From assembly GCA_024639935.1 (NCBI GenBank), contig JAHEFZ010000005.1:1-64000 (forward strand): a stretch of DNA of 64,000 nt, read 5' to 3'. The stretch comes from Microbacteriaceae bacterium. Lineage in GTDB: Bacteria; Actinomycetota; Actinomycetes; Actinomycetales; Microbacteriaceae. This document shows, piece after piece, positions 57,784-64,000 of the stretch. The notes under the pieces were generated by a model that worked only from the letters and a program-made list of their open reading frames with translations, had not been told where the DNA came from and made no database searches. The position numbers and the translations under genes were made by a program. The stretch's first letter is position 1; every line of letters begins with the position of its first letter.

Positions 57784-59496
57784 TTACTTTGCGACTTTTC
57801 CCGTCGATGCACTGGTTGCGGTCATCGTGGTGTAACCGGATTTCGACGCGGTAACCGCAACGGAAATTCGTTTTCCGCCATCACTTCGTTGAAGCACATA
57901 CGAGGTCCCCGTCGCCGAAGCAATGGGGCTGCCGTTCCGAAGCCATTGTTGCGACGTTTCCACACCCGACTCCCAGGACCCGATATCGACCGTTAGAGGG
58001 TTGCCGACTTTGAGGGTTCCCGAAATTGTTGGTGTTCCGGGTGCCAACGTTAGTTGGGTTTCCCCGGAAACGGACAGCCGATACTCGCCGACGCTTCCGT
58101 AGTCGGAGTATCCATTCGACGATGCCTTTCCAACCCCGACACCGTCGACCTTGACGAAATAGGTCTGTCCTTTAGTGACCGCCACCGTGATCGAAGCCGT
58201 CAGCCCGGTGGCGGAATTCGTTCCAAGCCCCAGAAAGCTGGGGTTGGCGGTCGCTACAGTCCGATTAAGCGAATTGAGGACGGTAATCGAGCAATCGAGA
58301 TTCGGGCTGCCCGAGGGGAGCGTAACCGCGATGTCAACACTTGCAGCCCCTGGTACGAAGCGGAAGTAGTCGACGTCACTTCGGGAGTGAATCGTTCCAC
58401 TAGTGGACGTGTTGAGCGAAAGCGTTGTCGCCGTCCCTGCGGAGTTTCCGAAATCGTCAGCCAGAAGTGAAAGACCGTACGAACGCATGATCGCGAAGTC
58501 ATCCTCGCGATTGGTTGCGCCCTGATAGTCCCCGATTGACCATTGAACGAGTGGCTGGTTGTAACCTGCACCCATGATGGGTGCCCACCCACTCCGACCC
58601 AGGTAATAGGCATTGTTTCCTTGCCCATCGTGTGAAAGCCCAAGGTTGTGGCCCACCTCGTGGCTGATGACGTCGGACAGAATTTTTCCCGAGAAACTGG
58701 GCCGACTGAACGCAAATGCCGGGGAGTACCATTCCCAGTCCCCCGTGGGGTCAACGTAATCAAAAGTTCCGACATACGCGACACCCTGACAACCCGTTGG
58801 GCACGCAATATCGGCGATTCCGTTGTTCTCATCGGTGATCAACGCACGGACTCCGAAACGGTCATCACTGTAACTTGTCCGATCAATTGCCGATTGACCC
58901 GGATCTTCCGTTGTGACGTCCACGTCGAACATCGAATAGTCCTCTGCAACGGCCGACCATGCATCGATAATGTTTTGCTTTTCGGTCGAACTAAAGCTCG
59001 CGGACCCATCAATGGAATATGCCGGCACGACTAAAGGGTCGGGATACGACCACGCGGTGTTGGTCATGGTCTGGCCATTGAAATCAAGATAAATGACTTT
59101 CGTCGATCCTGGCCGGCTGTGCAAAGCGAAGGCATCCGTGAGCGGTATATCCGAATGTATTGGCGCTGCTCGTGGTGAACCGGCCAGCCTGTGCGCGGGA
59201 AGTAGTGGTTCGACAACGAACGTTCGGCCACGAGAACCCACCTTGACCGTTTCATCGCCCACGGCGGTTAGCCACGCGTCTTTCGAGATACCCGACGACC
59301 GTTGCCAACCCAACCCCACCGAACCCGACTTCGACGACACAAATTCGCCGAGGGTGGGCTGCCGCGGTCCTGCAGAGCTCGGAACCGAATAGGAAAAGAC
59401 TGAGACTGCGCCAATGGCGAGCGACAACCCGACAGAAAGGAAAACTGATCGGATGGGTTGCACAATCACGATGATACCTTCTGACCGAGGACGCAA
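57784..59496 (-). CDS. Secreted zinc metalloprotease (reprolysin-like) with PPC and Ig-like C-terminal domains
   Basis: Signal peptide; zinc motif HEVGHNLGLSHDGQ; C-terminal DVDYFRFVPGAASVDIAVTLPSGSPNLD and SQQWLRNGSPIASATGTSYVL. Confidence 0.85.
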   Translation of the reverse strand: MRPRSEGIIVIVQPIRSVFLSVGLSLAIGAVSVFSYSVPSSAGPRQPTLGEFVSSKSGSVGLGWQRSSGISKDAWLTAVGDETVKVGSRGRTFVVEPLLPAHRLAGSPRAAPIHSDIPLTDAFALHSRPGSTKVIYLDFNGQTMTNTAWSYPDPLVVPAYSIDGSASFSSTEKQNIIDAWSAVAEDYSMFDVDVTTEDPGQSAIDRTSYSDDRFGVRALITDENNGIADIACPTGCQGVAYVGTFDYVDPTGDWEWYSPAFAFSRPSFSGKILSDVISHEVGHNLGLSHDGQGNNAYYLGRSGWAPIMGAGYNQPLVQWSIGDYQGATNREDDFAIMRSYGLSLLADDFGNSAGTATTLSLNTSTSGTIHSRSDVDYFRFVPGAASVDIAVTLPSGSPNLDCSITVLNSLNRTVATANPSFLGLGTNSATGLTASITVAVTKGQTYFVKVDGVGVGKASSNGYSDYGSVGEYRLSVSGETQLTLAPGTPTISGTLKVGNPLTVDIGSWESGVETSQQWLRNGSPIASATGTSYVLQRSDGGKRISVAVTASKSGYTTMTATSASTGKVAK

Positions 59497-60366
59497 CTAA
59501 GGTTGATCTTCACGAAGACGACCGATGTCGAACGCGTCGTATCCGCAACATCCGCCGAGGATTCGCGCACCGGCAGTGACCCATTCTTCGATATTCCGTC
59601 TGGTCGCAAACTCCTCCGTTCCTGCCCACGACATTGACTTCGAATCCCAGATTTGACCGGCATTGGGGTAAACGACGAAGGGAAGATTGGTAATGGCCGA
59701 GTTGAGCGTCGGAGTCACGACAGCACGAGGCGAACAATTGATGCCCACGGCAACGGCGTTCGCAGAGCTCTCGACCAATTCACACGCTTCGGCAAACGTG
59801 CCACCCCCAGAGATTGCGCCCGGCGCATTGACGGTGAACGAAACCCAGAACGGCATTTCGACATCCTTTGATTCGATGAGGTCGAGAAGAATTCGAACTT
59901 CGGTCAAGTCGGGCATCGTTTCCAGAGCAAGCAAGTCAGGCTCAGTGTCCAAGAGAATGTCAAGCCGGCGGTCGTGATACTCGTGAATCACGTCGTCATC
60001 GACGTCGTAGTGTCCCCGGAATTCGGACCCGTCGTTCCGATGGGCGCCAAACGGTCCGACACTGGCCGCGACGAGCGTGCCCTCATTGGTCGCGAGCCGA
60101 GCCGCCGTCGTCGAATTGCGAAGGGCGCGTTCGACATCGTCGTCGGACCAACCCGCACGCAGACCACCCTCGAACGACAATTGGTAGGACCCCGTGATGA
60201 TGATGTCGGCACCGGCCTCAACGAACGAACGGTGAGCCGCCGTCACCTTCTCGGGATTGGACAGCAGTAACTCGCCCGTCCACATCGAACCATCGAGCGC
60301 GATGCCCTGACCCTCCAGCGCGGTGGAGAGTCCCCCATCGAGCGTGAGGACCCCGATTTCGGTCAC
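59497..60366 (-). CDS. mmuM: Homocysteine S-methyltransferase family protein
   Basis: TLDGGLSTALEGQG; GINCSPRAVVTPTL; ARILGGCCGYDAFDIGRL. Confidence 0.85.
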   Translation of the reverse strand: MTEIGVLTLDGGLSTALEGQGIALDGSMWTGELLLSNPEKVTAAHRSFVEAGADIIITGSYQLSFEGGLRAGWSDDDVERALRNSTTAARLATNEGTLVAASVGPFGAHRNDGSEFRGHYDVDDDVIHEYHDRRLDILLDTEPDLLALETMPDLTEVRILLDLIESKDVEMPFWVSFTVNAPGAISGGGTFAEACELVESSANAVAVGINCSPRAVVTPTLNSAITNLPFVVYPNAGQIWDSKSMSWAGTEEFATRRNIEEWVTAGARILGGCCGYDAFDIGRLREDQP

Positions 60367-61160
60367 GCGCGCTCTTCGGCGATCGAGTTTCCCCCGTCAA
60401 CGACGAGCACCTGGCCCGTGACATAGGCGGCTTCGGTGCTCGCAAGAAATCCGATACACGCGGCGACCTCGTCCGGTGTCGCCGACCTGCCGACGGGAAC
60501 GGTGTGTCCCTGACGAGCTTCGTGCGGGGTCTGCGATCCGGTCGCAATCCACCCCGGTGCAACGGTGTTCGCTGTGATTCCCGATGCGGCTTCGTCAACG
60601 GCGAGCGATCGGTTCAACCCGACCATCCCCGCCTTGCTTGCGGCGTAGGACGCATCGTTGGCCATCCCCATGACCGGGCCGGTGACCGATGCGACCGAGA
60701 TGATTCGACCCGCTCCACTCGCGCGGAGGGCGGGAAGAGCAGCTTTGCTCACGAGAAACGCGGACGTCAGATTTCGAGCAAGTGACGCATCCCATTCGGC
60801 TCGAGAAAGATCGGAAACTGCGCCCGTTTCGCCCGAGGTTTCCATCGGCTGGGCCATGCTCGTCATCCCTGCGTTGTTGACCACGATGTCGATTCGCCCA
60901 AACGCAACCGTGACCCGCTCGATAAGTTGATTGACCTCGGCATCGATGGTCAGGTCCGCGGGTGATGAGCCCGCCATGATTCCTTCGGCGCGCAGTTCCG
61001 TTTCGCGCTTTGCGACACGATCGCTCGCACCGGTTATATAGACGGCAGCGCCCATCCGTCCGAGAAATCGCGCAGTGGCGAAACCGATTCCCGTTGGGGA
61101 GCCGGCGCCCGTGATGAGGGCGACTCGTCCGTCGAGGCGGAACACGCTGTCGGTTGCCAT
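60363..61160 (-). CDS. SDR family oxidoreductase
   Basis: GRVALITGAGSPTGIGFATARFLGRMGAAVYITGAS; YAASKAGMVGLNRSLAVDEAASGITANTVAPGWIATG. Confidence 0.88.
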   Translation of the reverse strand: MATDSVFRLDGRVALITGAGSPTGIGFATARFLGRMGAAVYITGASDRVAKRETELRAEGIMAGSSPADLTIDAEVNQLIERVTVAFGRIDIVVNNAGMTSMAQPMETSGETGAVSDLSRAEWDASLARNLTSAFLVSKAALPALRASGAGRIISVASVTGPVMGMANDASYAASKAGMVGLNRSLAVDEAASGITANTVAPGWIATGSQTPHEARQGHTVPVGRSATPDEVAACIGFLASTEAAYVTGQVLVVDGGNSIAEERA

Positions 61161-61188
61161 GGTTCAACCGTATCCGCGCACACGCCGC

Positions 61189-61452
61189 TTAGCGGGTGTG
61201 ACCGCCGTTCATGAGTGACATCGAAATCGAGAGCATCGCCCGGTGGAGGCGCGTGACCAACTCCCCCTGTCGAATCCCGAGATCTTGGGACACATCGGAC
61301 ATCGTTCGTTTTTCGATGAGTATGGCGTGCGCGACGGATCGAAGCGCGTCGGGTAACTCGGCGACAGCTTTTTCCAATTTGTCGGCCGGGATTTTAGACA
61401 GGTCCGGCTCGTCTCCGTCAAATGAGACGTCGAGGTCAAAAAAGTTTGCCAT
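61189..61452 (-). CDS. Small protein with sigma-70 region-4-like HTH
   Basis: 87 aa: AVAELPDALRSVAHAILIEKRTMSDVSQDLGIRQGELVTRLHRAMLSI. Confidence 0.6.
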   Translation of the reverse strand: MANFFDLDVSFDGDEPDLSKIPADKLEKAVAELPDALRSVAHAILIEKRTMSDVSQDLGIRQGELVTRLHRAMLSISMSLMNGGHTR

Positions 61453-61466
61453 GATGAACCCTTTCT

Positions 61467-62636
61467 TTAGACAAAGTTAGTGCGGTGGCTCTGCACAACC
61501 GACCGCATGCCAATCCCGCAGACTCCCACCATTTTTCCTGAACGGTAGTATCCGAAAACGCAGTCGCCGGTGACGTCCCCCTCAATCAGCGTGACGTCGT
61601 CGGCGATGGACAGCACGCCGTAAGCGAGCAGGTGATTGTCGTACTGGTCTGTCCAGAACGACGGGATTGGTCGGAACGCGCCGTGTGCTTGTCCCGTGAA
61701 AACCTGAGCGACGCGTTTCGCCGTTTCGGTCGGGATGTTCCAGTGCTCGATCTGACGCGCTTCGTCGTCATAGGCGGGGTTCGGAAAGCGCGCAACGTCT
61801 CCGACGACAAACACGTTGTCCCAGGGAGTGCCGTTCCGTCGCAGCGCACGAAGGTCGTTGTCTGCGAGAACGCCAGCGGACAGATCGAGGTCGTTTCCCT
61901 CGAGCCATTCGGTGTTCTGGTGTGAACCAATCGCTTCGACCAGAACGTCGCAAGGCAGGGTGGTTCCGTCATCAAGAATGACACCCTCGACCGACGACTC
62001 GCCGACAAGGTCGGTCACGCTGGTTTTCATGCGGATAACAACGCCTTTCGATTCGTGACGGCGCTGCATTTCACTGGCGAGTTCCGTCCCCAACGATCGG
62101 TGCATCGGGTGAGTTCCGGGGGCGACGACTGTGACGTCGCATCCGAGCGTACGAGCCGTCGCTGCCACTTCACAACCGATGAATCCTGCTCCAACTATGA
62201 CAACCCGAGCGCCGGGTTTGAGCTCGGCGCGAAGCGCGATGGCATCATCCAGTGTTCGCACCGCGTGGCGGCCTCGAAGTTCGCCGTTCGAAACGCTCAA
62301 TCGGCGAGGCCGCAGTCCGGTGGCGATGACGAGCGCCGAAAAGGGGTGGACCTCCCCGTTCGAATCGGTCACTACATTGTGTTCGAGGTCTGCCGAATTC
62401 ACGCGAACGCCTAAAATCCAGTTGACGTCGGCGGTTGAATCGCGTTGTTCAAACGCCACCGCTTCGTGACTCACCGACTCGGCCAGCACCGCCTTCGACA
62501 ACGGCGGCCGGTTGTACGGTGCGTGTGGTTCATCGCCGATTGCCGTGATCGGGCCGCTGTAGCCGAAGCGGCGAAGTGCTTCCGCCGTTCGGAGACCACC
62601 CATCGACGCACCAACAATGAGAACGGGATGAACCAT
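61467..62636 (-). CDS. FAD-dependent NAD(P)H-ferredoxin reductase
   Basis: PVLIVGASMGGLRTAEALRRFGYSGPITAIGDEPHAPYNRPPLSKAVL; VVIVGAGFIGCEVAATARTLG; NVFVVGDVA. Confidence 0.9.
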   Translation of the reverse strand: MVHPVLIVGASMGGLRTAEALRRFGYSGPITAIGDEPHAPYNRPPLSKAVLAESVSHEAVAFEQRDSTADVNWILGVRVNSADLEHNVVTDSNGEVHPFSALVIATGLRPRRLSVSNGELRGRHAVRTLDDAIALRAELKPGARVVIVGAGFIGCEVAATARTLGCDVTVVAPGTHPMHRSLGTELASEMQRRHESKGVVIRMKTSVTDLVGESSVEGVILDDGTTLPCDVLVEAIGSHQNTEWLEGNDLDLSAGVLADNDLRALRRNGTPWDNVFVVGDVARFPNPAYDDEARQIEHWNIPTETAKRVAQVFTGQAHGAFRPIPSFWTDQYDNHLLAYGVLSIADDVTLIEGDVTGDCVFGYYRSGKMVGVCGIGMRSVVQSHRTNFV

Positions 62637-62644
62637 GAGCGTCG

Positions 62645-62836
62645 CTATTCGACGATGCGGATCGCCTGCATCGGGCACACATCGATCGCCGCCTCGATGT
62701 TGGCCCGCTCGGAGTCATCGGCCGTTGCCGTGTACTCGAGCTTGTCATCGTTGTTGAGTTCGAAGACGTTGGGGGCTTCGAACACGCACTGCCCATAGTG
62801 CTGGCACTTGGCCATGTCGACGTCGATCTTGATCAT
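62645..62836 (-). CDS. P450-type [3Fe-4S]/[4Fe-4S] ferredoxin
   Basis: MIKIDVDMAKCQHYGQCVFEAPNVFELNNDDKLEY...AIDVCPMQAIRI; CXXYXXC...CP. Confidence 0.9.
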   Translation of the reverse strand: MIKIDVDMAKCQHYGQCVFEAPNVFELNNDDKLEYTATADDSERANIEAAIDVCPMQAIRIVE

Positions 62837-63711
62837 TCTTTCTCCTCCACAGTTGACGGGTACAGGTCTTTGGACGGTGTGCGGATTCCGCGGAACTCCC
62901 AATCGCCGCCGAGTGCGGTCGACACGACCTCTTCGCTCTCGGTGGGTTGCGCCCCGACGTCGGTGCGAATCGGTGTCGGGCCTTCGACGATGTGGTTCGT
63001 GAGGCGACCGAGTCCTTCGACCTCGACCTCGACGACATCGCCCGGTTGGACGGGACGCGAGAACGCGGGCGTTCCCGAGAACAACATGTCACCGGGGACG
63101 AGCGTGATCGTCCGGGCGATGTCCGCCACGAGATAGTGCATGTCCCATTCCATGTTGTCGGTGTTGTCTTCTTGCTTGACCTCGCCGTTTACGTAGGTGC
63201 GAATCATCTTGTTGCGGAAATCCCAGTCAGTGACGAGTCCCGGCCCGACGGGTGCGAGAGTATCCGACCCCTTGACGCGCAACATCGAGCCGGCGTCGGT
63301 ATCGCGGAAGTCGTGCAGTCCATAGTCGTTTCCCACCGTGTACCCCGCGATGTATTCCGCTGCGTCCTCCGGCGCGATGTTGCGGCAGGTCTTTCCGATA
63401 ACGATGACGATTTCGCCTTCATAGTTGAGCCATTTGCACCCCGCGGGGCGCACGACCGCCCCCCGGTGTGTGTTCAACGCCGTGATTGGCTTGTGGAAAT
63501 AGGTCGGCGCCGCGGGCAACTTCGTCTTGAACTCTTGAGTCCGACTGTCGTAATTGAGGTGGACCGCGATGATTTTGGTCGGTTCGGACGGAGCGAGGTG
63601 AGTCGCATCGGCGATGGCGACGACCCGGCCGTCGTCTGCGACGAGGTTATCACCGTCACGCAAGACCTGTGTGGGATAACCGTCGAGGAGGATTCGGCGG
63701 TACTCAGTCAC
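62833..63711 (-). CDS. Fumarylacetoacetate hydrolase family protein
   Basis: YEGEIVIVIGKTCRNIAPEDAAEYIAGYTVGNDYGLHDFR; PGDMLFSGTPAFSRPVQPGDVVEVEVEGLGRLTN. Confidence 0.9.
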   Translation of the reverse strand: MTEYRRILLDGYPTQVLRDGDNLVADDGRVVAIADATHLAPSEPTKIIAVHLNYDSRTQEFKTKLPAAPTYFHKPITALNTHRGAVVRPAGCKWLNYEGEIVIVIGKTCRNIAPEDAAEYIAGYTVGNDYGLHDFRDTDAGSMLRVKGSDTLAPVGPGLVTDWDFRNKMIRTYVNGEVKQEDNTDNMEWDMHYLVADIARTITLVPGDMLFSGTPAFSRPVQPGDVVEVEVEGLGRLTNHIVEGPTPIRTDVGAQPTESEEVVSTALGGDWEFRGIRTPSKDLYPSTVEEKE

Positions 63712-64000
63712 GCGACAACACTAAGTCCTTTGGTCGCGCGAATCCGCCCTCGGGCTTCGAGAACCACACGTGCACCTGGCCGGTTCCAATCGAGTTCTCG
63801 TACTCGCTGTACATCTCGCCGGGTGCGGTGAAGTTTTCCTCGCCCAGTGCGCCCGCCATCGCGAGGTAGTGGAAGAAGCCCGCTTCCGGCTTGTACTTCT
63901 TGAAGGTGTCGAAGTCATCAAGAATCGCGGCGTGGTTTCCCGCCTTCATCCACTCGAGAACCTGAAGGTCGTACTTGTACGCCTCGGGCGTGTAGATGTT
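63704..64000 (-). CDS. Extradiol (LigB/DODA-type) dioxygenase-like protein, C-terminal fragment (5' end outside window)
   Basis: NIYTPEAYKYDLQVLEWMKAGNHAAILDDFDTFKKYKPEAGFFHYLAMAGALGEENFTAPGEMYSEYENSIGTGQVHVWF; followed by an FAH hydrolase. Confidence 0.6.
   Translation of the reverse strand, partial: NIYTPEAYKYDLQVLEWMKAGNHAAILDDFDTFKKYKPEAGFFHYLAMAGALGEENFTAPGEMYSEYENSIGTGQVHVWFSKPEGGFARPKDLVLSRD

Overview
The window looks like a moderately high-GC actinobacterial chromosome, probably Microbacteriaceae-like. That rests on gene content and order (CarD, IspDF fusion, CysS-RlmB, GlnR-Ppk1, MutT1-like, DUF4244/TadE); no taxonomic search was run. It has three parts. (1) 1-28 kb: a Pot-type ABC transporter (SBP incomplete at the left edge), then a Tad/Flp pilus locus split in two. 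The DUF4244/TadE genes lie at 2.0-2.8 kb and the TadA/TadC genes at 25.6-27.3 kb. Between them are acs and a ~20 kb catabolic region: SDR, DddP-like M24 protein, three MDR dehydrogenases, PRISE-type SDR, a sugar-type ABC transporter with an RbsA-RbsC fusion, HIBADH-family dehydrogenase, an orphan EboE-like TIM barrel, XRE-cupin and GntR regulators, fused E1 plus E2, VOC protein and ACC deaminase. (2) 27-48 kb: mostly housekeeping genes with three tRNAs (Pro-CGG, Thr-TGT, Lys-TTT). (3) 48-64 kb: accessory genes downstream of tRNA-Lys, including a P450 with a GcoA/CYP255-like I-helix, a heterodimeric ABC exporter, an SIS-ROK pair, a secreted metalloprotease, and a minus-strand cluster (LigB-like dioxygenase C-terminus, FAH hydrolase, P450-type ferredoxin, ferredoxin reductase, small sigma-like HTH protein, SDR, homocysteine methyltransferase). 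I saw no CRISPR array, rRNA, transposase, integrase or prophage. All family calls come from reading the sequence and recalled motifs; no database search was run.
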